From the NCBI GenBank assembly GCA_905221605.1, contig CAJNDS010002405.1, forward strand, positions 118,501-182,500: 64,000 nt of DNA. Reading direction: 5' to 3'. Both the position numbers and the translations under genes were made by a program. Position 1 is the stretch's first letter. Each line of letters starts with the position of its first letter. Shown here one piece after another: positions 1 through 11,200 of the stretch. This DNA is from Symbiodinium natans. Its lineage: Eukaryota; Sar; Dinophyceae; Suessiales; Symbiodiniaceae. The notes beneath the pieces are model-generated. The model made no database searches. It was not told the DNA's origin and saw nothing but the letters and a program-made list of their open reading frames with translations.

Positions 1-309
1 TGGCCTCTACCCGCACCAGCTGTGCCTCGGCTTACAACACTCTACACTTGTCAACCCTACAGTGAACTCCAGAAAATTGGAACATCCTTATCCCCATACC
101 CTTAAAGGGCTACGAACGGGAATCCCAGCACTAATCATCCTCAAACCATGTTCCAACTTTCTGGAGTTTACTGTAAGGTCAAAATGGCGAAAGCCAAGCC
201 CGAAAGCCTGAACCCTTCTCGACCTTCTCAGTAGGAATTGGGCAACTGGGAACTGGGAACTGGGGTTTGGGGCCTTCATCCGCCGTGGTCGCGCTTTGCT
301 AGGGTCGAT

Positions 310-390
310 AGACCCTAAAACCCTAAACCCTAAACCCTAAACCCTAAACCCTAAACCCTAAACCCTAAAACCCTAAACCCTAAACCCTAA
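310..390 (+). repeat. CCCTAAA array
   Basis: Telomere-like array on the + strand. Similar blocks lie at 480-557 and 691-765, with islands of non-repeat sequence between them. This is interstitial and not a chromosome end. Confidence 0.9.
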
Positions 391-396
391 AACCAG

Positions 397-478
397 AAGC
401 AGCTCAAGCCGAAGTGCAAACGACGGAGAGAGCCAAGGAAGGCACTCCACTGGATGCTTCAGCCACCTGGTCGCACGA
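397..478 (+). CDS. Candidate 5' exon (SNF2 gene or its upstream neighbour)
   Basis: This island of non-repeat sequence lies between two CCCTAAA arrays and follows a CAG. One frame reads AAQAEVQTTERAKEGTPLDA, hydrophilic and ordinary for a coding exon. No domain is recognisable. It could belong to the N-terminal linker of the SNF2 protein that begins clearly at 2.2 kb. Boundaries are approximate. Confidence 0.35.
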
Positions 479-813
479 AACCCTAAACCCTAACCCTAAA
501 CCCTAAACCCTAAACCCTAAACCCTAAACCCTAAACCCTAAACCCTAAACCCTAAACCCGAATTGTTGGGACCTGGGTTTTGGGGCAAAGTGATTGGGGA
601 CGTGAGCCTCTAAAATCTCCTCAGAATGTGGGCTTCCTTGATATTGAAACCTACGTATAGCCTATGCCCTAAAGCCTACAGATCGTGGAGTAAACCCTAA
701 ACCCTAAACCCTAAACCCTAAACCCTAAACCCTAAACCCTAAACCCTAAACCCTAAACCCTAAACCCACACTTTGGGATCATCATCTCATGGGTTCCGTG
801 GACACACTGCCAG

Positions 814-857
814 GCAGGAGCGCTCTTTGACCGTTGAGGAGAAGCTGGCCGAGGAGC
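814..857 (+). CDS. Candidate exon, charged helix
   Basis: The exon follows GCCAG and is followed directly by GTTTAGGG, a GT donor that merges into a TTTAGGG array. It reads RQERSLTVEEKLAEER in one open frame. A CCCTAAA array lies upstream and a TTTAGGG array downstream, the same flanking pattern as the secure exons. It probably belongs to the SNF2 N-terminal region. Confidence 0.4.
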
Positions 858-1462
858 GTTTAGGGTTTGGGGTTTAGGGTTTAGGGTTCAGGGTTCAGGG
901 TTCAGGGTTCAGGGTCTAGGGTTTAGGGATTAGTCAAAAGGGTTTTGGGATTGGTGTGGCGTTTGGGGATTGCTGGCGGCTGAGGAATGAGGGGCCACTT
1001 GAAGGAAACCGTGGGAGGTATTTTGGTCATGACTTGTGTATTCATGCCAGAATTCGTGCTTCAAGCCTTTCGTGCCCCCATCATGCCACAAGGCTTTTTC
1101 GTATCTTCTGAGATCCCTGGCCCCAAACCCCGAACCCGAGGCCTAAACTCCTTTCTCCTGCAGTTTCCCCAAGCTCCCCAAGCTTCTTAAATTTCGGGCT
1201 CTCGCGGTATATTTCAATGCCCTAGAGACCCCCCACCCCGAGCAGCCTCCCCAACCCCAAGTAGCCTCCCTGCCTTTGAAGGGAGGGAAAAAGGTACCCA
1301 ACAGTTAACGTGATTTTCTCTCAACACAGGTATATGGGTCTCAGCAAGCCACGCACCACAAACCCTAAAACCCTCACACCCGTCTTTGTGGTTGAGCATA
1401 GGGCTTAGGGTTTAGGGTTTAGGGTTTCTAGTGTGTCTGTAGATTTGGCAAAACTCCTCTCT

Positions 1463-1499
<37 letters not shown>

Positions 1500-1559
1500 C
1501 TCAAATTGACTGCGCGCCCTGCACACTAACCCCTCCTAAGCCGCGAGCCCAAAGCCTAG

Positions 1560-1647
1560 TTCGCTTGGGAAGGCGGCTGCTGCCATCGCTTCAGCGCCCG
1601 CCACCGCCTCCTCGGCTAGCAAGAGCCGCGCCAAGGCGGAGCTCTCG
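1560..1647 (+). CDS. Candidate exon, Ala/Ser/Lys-rich linker
   Basis: This GC-rich island after a TAG acceptor reads SLGKAAAAIASAPATASS and then a KSRAK patch. It ends at TCTCG followed by GTTTC and TTTAGGG repeats. It looks like a disordered basic linker. Assignment to the SNF2 gene rests on position and strand only. Confidence 0.4.
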
Positions 1648-2174
1648 GTTTCTTTAGGGTTTAATAGGGTTTCTGATAGGGTTTCTTTAGGGTTTAGGGC
1701 TTATAGCGTTTATAATAGGGTTATTGGGTTTTTGGGGTTTATAGGGTTTAGGGTTTAGGGTAAATTTAGGGGTTACATACGGCTCTAGGTTTTAGAAGGG
1801 GGTTTCGGGGTTTAATGTGCTTGACAAGGGGCTTTGGAAGGGGTTTTCGGGGGGGGGGGGGGGGGTGGGGCCTAAACCCTAAACCCTAAACCCTAAACCC
1901 TAAACCCAAACCCGGTTTAGGGTTTAGGGTTTAGGGTTTAGGGTTTGGGAGTTTCGAGACTTTACAAGGCACGACTTGGGCTAAGGGAGAAGTTCCCGAC
2001 ACCCCTTAAGCAAGCTACTTGGAGGTTCATGGTACTTCGTGACCCAATTGTAACTGTGCTTACATTAGGCTACGTAAGGTGCTTAAAAGTGGGTTATAAG
2101 TACCCTAAACCATAAACCCTAAACCCTAAACCCCAAACCCCAAACCCTCCAAGTAGTCGAGAAGCCATTTTCAG

Positions 2175-2225
2175 GCGCCGAAAGCCACGGCGCCGGCTGC
2201 ACCCCAGGTGTTCTTCTGGACGAAG
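2175..2225 (+). CDS. SNF2 exon: region just before the ATPase core (FFWTK)
   Basis: After TCAG the frame reads APKATAPAAPQVFFWTK. RAD5/HLTF proteins have a similar hydrophobic/Trp stretch shortly before the ATP-binding exon. The most consistent join uses a GA donor (AAG/GAAGTG) and the CAG at 2,697-2,699, giving WTK-EVLPSG. The sequence GA(A/G)GTGCTG occurs at both intron ends as a direct repeat. Confidence 0.6.
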
Positions 2226-5200
2226 GAAGTGCTGGGGCGTAGGGTTTAGGGTTTAGGGTGTAGGGTTTAGGGTTTAGGGTTTAGGGTTTAGGGTTTAGGT
2301 TTAGGGTTTAGGGTTTCGGGTTTAGGGTTTAGGGTTTAGGGCAGCCGAGTTTAAGCAGTTTCGAGAAGTGCGGGCTTTGTGGTAGGGGGTGCCAACCCCA
2401 GAGTGGCATGTAGGGTTTTTGAGCCGTAAGGTTTTTCGGCTTGTTGGAGCCTCTGGCTCAGGGTATCTGATCATGAACATGCCTCGTCAAATTTCGTGCC
2501 ATGGGCATTCTTCGACTATCCCTCGACCGATGTTCGGCATGGATCTTGGACCATCTCATTTAGTGACATGACATGATACTGATGCTGGTATCCAAGTCCC
2601 AGCAGCCTGTGCCCATAAGTCTTCAAATCTCTTGATCCTCGCGCCTTTCTCTCCTCCTAAACCCTAAACTTTAAGTTCTAAGCCCTAAGCCCTTTGCAGG
2701 AGGTGCTGCCCTCGGGGACCGCCCCTCGCTGGCAAGAGGGTTGGCGTTGAATTTGCGAGAGCTTTGTTGGTTTTGGGGTGGAAACCCTAAACCCTAAGCC
2801 CTAAGCCCTAAACCCTAAACCCTAAACCCTAAACCCTAAACCCTAAACCCTCAACCCTCAACCTAACCCTAAACCCAATAATTATAAGGGTTTAGAAGGT
2901 AGGGGTTTAGGGCTTAGGGTTTTTCAAGGCTCAGGGTTTAGGGCTTCTAGGGTCCGCCAAGAGGTCTACAAGAACCTCGCGACGAACTCGGCGTTCAAAC
3001 AGCCGCCACGGCTGCCCCGTGGCGGAATCCTCGCCGACGACATGGGATTGGGGAAGCGCCCCGGACGTGGCCTGAAGCCCAAAAAGAAGCTCCGAGAGGT
3101 TTGTTGGGGTCTTTGGCCCGAAGGCTCCGAGGACTCTGATTTTAGGGTTTTTTTGGGCCCAAAGGCCTTCTTGTGTAAGGTTGTTGGGGCTATCTTGAGC
3201 CTAAGGGTAGCACTTGAAGACTAACACCCAAACCTTAAAAATTCCAACCCGAAGCCCCGAACAGCTCCAAGCCCTGATCTTAGGGTTTAGGGTTTAGGGT
3301 TTAGGGTTTAGGGTTTAGGGTTTAGGGTTTAGGGTTTAGGGTTTAGGGTACCTCATTTGCTTGGCACACATACGTCTCAAAGGGTGCATGGGCTTTAAAC
3401 ACCCCACCCGCAAGCCCCTAACCCCAAAAGTCCCTTGAAGCCAGGGGAAATCAGAGCACAGGCCTAGGGGGGGCCGGAACACAAGCTTTAGGACTCGGGT
3501 TCTGGGTGGGTTTAGGGTTTTGGGCTTGGGGTTTAGGGTTTAGGGGTTGTGTGGTGTGTTTGTTCGATGGAAGCACCTGTCTGCGTCGTGGCGCATGTCT
3601 ACCAGTAGCAGTCACCGGGGACAGTTTCAACAATAGGTTTCGGGCAACAATAGGTTTCGGGCTTAGGAGAAGTGAGGTTGAGAAGCCTTATGCCCGAAAC
3701 TTACCTTAAACCTGAAACACGTGTTCGAAAAGGGTGGGAGAAGGGTCACTGTGGGACAAGGGGTGGGAGAAGGGTAGGTTTGGGTATGCAGTTCTTAAGT
3801 TTGCGCAAACTAACGCATTCGAGCAGGAGGTGCACTGTTAGAGTGCCAGCAGCCATGAGTTTGTCGTTCGGATGCTGCTCTTTTCAGGATTGTTGCAGAA
3901 AGCACAGCTTACCAAGTGGTATGAAGGTTAGGCTTGTGTTGATCATGTATCATGAATTTAGCTATTGTTTATCCAAAACCACCGCATGAAAACATGATAA
4001 ACATTAGTAGTACAACATAACCTGGTAGTCACGTAAGAGAGTCCGCAGCGCGCTGAACCTTGCGACATTCATGCGTTTGAAAACCTGAACCTTCAGACTG
4101 TTACTGTGCCTTCATCTTGCCCTTTTTGGGGTACTATATTCCCCAGATAGTCCCTGCATAATCCCAAAGGCTAAGCGGCTAACCTTTAGTTCCGCGAGGA
4201 TACTGGACAACTAAGTCAGGAGCCAAGCCGAGACACATTTCCCCCCCAAACTCAAGTGAAGATGCACAGCAGCATGCAAATGGTGTGTGTGTGTGTGAGT
4301 GTGTTTGCGTATACAGAGACATGTCAAGATTCTAGATGCGTTCCCTCTGTTACATCTGCTCAAGTTTCGTATAGCGCATGCGAGTGCAGCGTGCCGCATG
4401 TGCAGACGTACTTCAAAACGCTCGTCTCTGGCGAAATCTGAAACTCATAGACCTCAACGAGCCCTTATACCCTAAGCCCTGAGCCCCAAGAAGCAAACCC
4501 TAAACACCTAAACCCTAAACCCTAAACCCTAAACCCTAAACCCTAAACCCTAAACACCATTGGCCCTATTGCCCAGGACCATCACGACAATTGCCCTGAT
4601 CCTTGCCAGCCCTCGCCGTGAGCCAAAAGCCTTGCCTGGGCGGTCCCCAGGTCGGGTGGGTTTAGGGTTTAGGGTTTAGGGTTGAGGGTTGAGGGTTGAG
4701 GGTTTAGGCCTTAGAGGTTGACCTTGGCAGTATTGTTTGTTTCGGTTAGGTGGTCGTTGTCATAAGAAATCATAGCTCCGAGGTTCAAAAGGGTCGAGAG
4801 AGCAGAGCAGTGCAGATGAGGGAGCGCAACAACTACCTCTATAGGTTCTTAGAAGCAATCCCTAACCCCCAAGCAAGCAAATCGCTGTTGTTCCAGGACT
4901 CTCCGAGGTGCCTGGCAGTGGACTGCAAATTTCTAGCAATCCCTGTAACCGAACCACCTTGCCGATCAAGCGCGAGTTTCGGCTCGGTTTCTACAAACCA
5001 TAAAAAACCGACTCTACTAGCACATGCATCAACAATCCTGCTGAGTGATCCGTCCAGCTGCGCGGGAGCGAGAAAACCTAAACCCTAAACCCTAAACCCT
5101 GGGCGGGGCGACTGCGAAACTTGACAAAGGCCCAGCGTTCAACGCATTGGCCGACCCTCAAACCCAAACACCCAACCATAAATCCTAAACTCTAACCCCA

Positions 5201-8200
5201 AACCCTAAACCCCTCAACCTTTCAAGAACACTAGAAGGGTTAGGGGATCCATATGGGGGGTTTCGAACATAGTGGAGCCCCAACATAGGTTCCCAATTAG
5301 TAGCTCTATGTCCTAAACCCGAAACCCTAAACCCGTTACCTCCCTGTAGGCAAGAATCTCATTGTGTGCCCCCTGTCCGTGCTCTACAATTGGTCGGAGC
5401 AACTTAAGCTGCATGCTCCCAGTCTTCGGGTGAGGACTGCCCGGATGGAATTCAGGGTTTTAGGGTTCTTAGGTTTTAGGGCTTTATCGCGTTTAGGGCT
5501 TCAGTGTTTAGGGTTTGTGGTGGTGTGTTCTCCGACGCCAACCCGGCTGGGAGCTGTATGGGTGGGTGTGTGTGGGTGTGTTCAAAATCATGTCGTTCGT
5601 GTTGGTGACCTTTGGTAATTCGGGGCATGACCTAGATGTGGAACAACACCCCCGGCCACCCCCAACCCCCCCCATTTATGATTTCATGAGTATTGTGGCT
5701 CCAGTCCTACCCTGGTATCTCAGGCGTGGGTAGGACGCAGCAAATCCCGTGAGAGGACCTATCATGGTCCAGACCGCGACCGCCATTCGAAGACGTTTGG
5801 CCAGCACGATGTTACTCTGACTCTTGGCTGCAGGTGTTCTGCAATTGTGCGCGTAGCTCTGGTAGTGCTTTGGTCTCCTGTCAGGAGGTTTCTTGCGCTT
5901 AGTACTTTTCGTGTGGCTAAACATTTCTCTCACCTTTTGCAGCATCTGTAGTCGGCAGGAGGGCCTTGAACGTGCCACCTCTGTTGCAGTGATTGTTGCA
6001 GATTGTTACGCCCTTCGGCTTTCTTGGGTTCGCTGGTTTGGGCTCGGGTATACCTAGAGAGCAACCTCTCCGCCCTTAAAAAGAGTGGGAAAGTAGCTGC
6101 GCTGTTGACTATCTGTCTTTTTCTGAAAACATTCCCCCACTTCAGGACTACCTACGACATCTTGCGAGCGGAAACCAAGGACAAGAGCCAGGCCCCTCAC
6201 CTGTCTCTGCTTGGGCTTTTTGTAGCCCTAAACCCTAAACCCTAAACCCTAAACCCTAAACCCTAAACCCTAAACCCTAAACCCTAAACCCTGTAGTGGC
6301 TTAGGATCTTCAGGTTCAAATTCTTCCAACTTTTAAGGTTCAAAGTCTGTGCAGCCGGAACTCTGATAATGAGCCCCAAGGCCCCAAACCTCAGCAACCT
6401 AATGCCCTAAACCCTAAACCCTAAACCCTAAACCCTAAAGTGCATGGCCAGCAGCCGGTGAGCTCCAAATCACATGAATCATCTGCATTTTTTGCAGTTG
6501 AAATACACTTTTTTCACGATGACAGTTTTTCACGCTGCTTTGCTTCCTGGCGTGTCAGTGTACCCTTTAGTGTGTTTTACCATATTGTAAAATGATATTA
6601 ATTTTAAAAGATATTTAAGATTCTTCTAAACTAGACCAGGTCCAGACTGAAAGAAGCCGTCGAAGGGAGTCACGACCGGCACCCAAACAAACACACGCAA
6701 ACAGCCAATATTACAAATTCACAAACAGCATAGCAAAACAAAACACACACACAAAGCACACAAAAGGCAGAGTCCTGCCCCGAAAGGAATGCACCGTCCC
6801 CATCAGCTGCAATGAAGCGGCCCAAGCCCCGAAGCGCCCTAAGCCCTGTGTGCGCAGCCTAGGGTGCATCCAATCATCGGGGCCGAATCCCCTCAAGACA
6901 GCGGACGGCAAAATTTCAAACATCCCCACGACACCATCCCGTTGCCCCTCAAACCTTCAACCCTAAACCCTAACCCCTAAGTCCTAAACCTGAAACAGTA
7001 GACCCGACTTGGGGCATACCTAGAACTGCGCGCAGGGACTGGGCTCTGTTGCGTGGCAACGTGCCGTTCTGGATGAGGCTCATGTGCACAGGCCGCAAAT
7101 GGAAGTATAAAAGTGCCTGAGCCCTCAACCCATGAGGCTCAACCCTCGCCCAAAACCCTAAACCCTGCCGTGTGGCTGGTCTGCTTGGCGGGCGGCACAA
7201 GAAACCCAAACCCTAAATCATGATGCAAAAGGATGGCTCGGGTTAAGGGGTTGCAGCTGCAGCGTTTGCAAAGTCTTGCAGATGATTTATTTGTCCAAAT
7301 CTTGGCATGAGTATAGGAGTGCGAATGTGAAAAACCTGAAACCCTTGTGCTTTCGAGGAGGTCAGAATGCAATCTTTCAGAAGTTCTCAAAGAGTTGAGC
7401 GAAGGATGCCCGATGCCCTAAATCACTTGGAGCTTACAGCCCTAAACCCTGAAGTCTAAAGCCCTAACACCCTAAATCCTAAAGACCCTAGCACCCTAAA
7501 GCCCTGAAACCCTGAAATCCCAAACCAGGTTTGAGAATCCTACGGGCCTTTTACTAGGACCGGGAATAGGCACCTTTTTTTCCTTTTTTTAGGGTTGGGG
7601 TTCCCTTATAATATAACCCCCTTAAACCCAAAAAGGGTACCCTTTTTATTCCTAGGTTACTCCTGGGTTTAGAAGTCTTTTACATTGTCACAAAATCACG
7701 GGTATACCTAAATCCTAAACCCTAAGCCCGAAACCGTAAACCCTAAACCCTAAACCCTAAACCCCAACAGCTCCGATCAAAGTTTGAGCCCTCAAAGGTC
7801 ATCAAAGGCCACCGCCAGGCCACAGCCCAGGCAGCCACCTGGCCTTTTGGGGGCTTCCCTGGGACGTTTAGGGTTTAGGGTTTGGGGTTTAGGGTTTGGG
7901 GTTTAGGGTTTAGGGTTTAGGGTTTCCTAGAAACCCAAAACCTAAACCCTGAACCCTAAACCCTTAGCCCTAAGCCCTATAAACCCTGTAACCTGTTTAG
8001 GGTTTAAAGGGCTTAGAGTTTAGGATTTAAGGTTTAGGGTTAGCTTACCCAGCGGCGCCTCATCTAGGATGACTGGGGAGCCAAGGCTTGTTAACTTTCT
8101 CGGGTTTAGGGTGTAGGGTTTGGTATGCACCGACACATTTCCAAAACCACGGTATGTACACCCAGGACCGGGAGTAGGCCCTTTTTTCCTTTTTCTAGGG

Positions 8201-11200
8201 TTGGGGTTCCCTTATAATCCACTTAGAACCAAAAAGATCCAAAAGGGGTACCCTTTTTATTCATAGGGTACTCGCGGGTCTAGACACTGTAAATGAGATA
8301 CCCCCCCCGAAGTTTAGGAAACCCCACAGTGTGTGGTCGAGCCCTGCGTGCACAAGTCTCAGGTCTTCCAGCTCATCAGTGCCGAGTGCAAGTGGTGCCT
8401 CACTGGCACGCCCATCCAAAACTCCGTGGAGGACACGTGCAACCCCAAACCCCTAAAAATTCCTTAAACTCGAAGCCCGGAAAGAAGCCTGGCCCCCAGA
8501 CCCTAGACCCTAAATCCTAAACCTGTGCAAGTGCATGCGCTGCAACAGCGCTGACTCTGAACTCCTCCAAGGTAACCCAGTCACCCTCAGTCCTGCCCTG
8601 ATGCTCGTGCAGTACACTACATGCAGGATTTTTCTCGCTGGCTCGATTTCTGCCCGCATTACGCTACATGCAGGATCTTTTCTCGCTGGCTCGCTTTCTG
8701 AAGCTGGAGCCCTTTGACCAGTTCGACTGGTTCAACAGGACTTGGGGGTCAGTATGTTTCTAGGGTTTAGGGTTAGTAGGGTTTAATCCTTTAAACCCTA
8801 AAACCTACTTGGGGTTTACAGGGTTTTGGGGTTTTAGGAGCGACTTTAACCCTAGGTTTCGAAGATGCTTCTCTGAAAGAGTCCCTCAGGGATGCTTTAG
8901 GAAATGCTTGGTGGAATGCGGGAGCACTGACGGACCCTGGACACTACAGGAAGTGGGCTTAGGGTTTGCCTGCATACAACTTCAGCCTGTCCTAGTAGTA
9001 GAGTAGTTAACCTTTAACCTTTTTGGGGTAGTATAATCCCCTTACAATCCCAAAGGTTAACATTTAATTCCCCCAGGTTGCTGGACAACTAAGCTGTGCT
9101 GAAAAAGAGGGTTTGCGGTCTTGGCATATTTCGAAGCAGATGCTGCAGAGCTGGCGGCGCGGAAATCCACCAGGTAGGGCCTTGCATGACCTTGAGTCTT
9201 TATGTTTCCTCTATCGGTATTCTATGCCGAGATCCGATTGAAGAATTTCAGGTTTATCCTTGAGACCTAGTCTTCTCTCATTTCGTCGGGGTTGCGGTTC
9301 TGGATTGTGGGGGCGCACGGTCCCCGCCTTGTAGCCCAGAGGACTATCCTCAGACCACTGAAGAACCGAGATGCCGCCTGGCCGAATACTGAATACAGCC
9401 CGGTCAAGTATACACTAATTCAACCTCTCCACCCAAAAGCCCTAGCATGACTTGGCAGTCCCGATTTTTTGGTTTGAGGTTCCCCTTTGAAGGAACCAAC
9501 GCTTAAAAGGGTACGCTTATCAGAATACGGTTGCTGGGCTACCAGGATGAGGTGCTGATAGGTTTTGTGTATGTAGCTGGGCCTGACCATCGTTGACACC
9601 CGTGCAGTGGAGTTCGTCCAGCTAAACCGTAAATCCTAAACCTTAAGCCCTTCTTTGACCCAAGCAGTGGAGATTGGTTTAGGGTTAGGATTTAGGGTTT
9701 AGGGCTTAGGGTTATTGGGTTTTAGGGTTTAGGGTTTGGGGTTTCTCATTCTGGGATCAAAGGGGTTTAGGTTTTAGGCCCTGTGCAAGCAGGGTTGGCT
9801 TTCGCTGGCAGTCACCAAGTCCAGTTTCAAAAAGTGCCCTGTACAATTAAACCTTAAACCCCAAACCCCAATTTAAAGAAGCAAACATGCACACCCTAAA
9901 CTGTCTTCCTAGGACCCAGAGTAGGCCTTTATTCCCTTGCTGGCTCAAAACCCAACTTTTCAACTTTTGGGCTTCTTATAAGGTCGTTTATTCTGAAAGT
10001 TTCAACTTTTATTTCCTTGGGGTTTTGGGCCAGTAAGTTCCCTTCTCTAAAGTTTAGGTTCCCTGGTAGGCCCCTTAAACCAAAAGGCCCCCCCCCTTTC
10101 TATTCCTAGCTTAATCCTGGGTCTAGCTTCTTAGTTTGCTGCCGAAACCCTACTTGAAACCCTAGACCCTAGACTCTGAACCCTAAACCCTAGACCCTAA
10201 GCCCTAAACCCTAAACCCTAAACCCTAAACCCTAAACCCTAAACCCTAGACCCTAAGCCCTAAACCCCAACCTTGGAGGTCGCGGGCTTTGAGAGGCTTC
10301 AGCTGCTACTGCGGACCTGGTGCCTGAGGCGTACCAAGGCCAGAAAGGCAGTAAACCCTAAACCCTAAACCCTAAACCCTAAACCCTAAACCCTAAACCC
10401 TAAACCCTAAACCCTAAACCCTAAAACCCTAAAACCCTAAAACCCTAAACCCTAAACCCTAGCCCTTAACCCTAACCATAAACCCTACTTAAAGGTTCAA
10501 GTTCTATAAGTGGCGTTGAAGGGAAACTGCCATCTTCAACTCGGATGGTTGCAGGCTGTAGGATTTGAGGGAGTTGGTGGGAAAGGGTTGATAGGGCTGA
10601 TAGGGCCTGGCTTGAAGGTTTAGGGTTTACGGTTTAGGGTGTCGTGAGCCAGGCAAGCTACCACGCGAGCCCTCAAGCAAAAAAGGGTGTCATGTGCCAC
10701 AAGGTGGGTCTGAAGAACCCAAAGCACCCTTAGGCCTGGACACCCTGCACCCTATCTCGGAATAAATTTGTTCTTACAGGGTTGTTGAACAGAGGAGTAG
10801 ACTCATCTTAAGCCCCCTATGGGTGCATTTACCTCAGTAGTATATGCATTTGCCTGCGCCCATTCGGGTTTCACCTTGATATGTTTTGTTTTTTGCCCCC
10901 TAAACTCTAAACCCTAAACTCTAAACCCTAAACCCTTAATCCTAAACCCTAAACCCTTAAACCGGCCGCGTTTGTCAGGACATGAGCATCCAGGACCCGG
11001 AGACAGGACTGGCACGGCCACTACTGATGCTGCCTCGGAAGACGCTAGAGGCAGGGACACAGCTTGCGTGCGAAATTGCTAGACCCGAAACCCAAAACCC
11101 AAAACCCCAAAACCCAAACCCCAAACCCTAAACCCTAAACCCCAAACCCCAAACCCCAAACCCCAAACCCTAAACCCTAAACCCTAAGCCCTAACGCTGC

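Noticed and set aside
300-770. A true chromosome end (telomere) at the left of the window
   Set aside because: Arrays are short, interrupted by unique islands, occur in both orientations and recur across 45 kb. They are interstitial.
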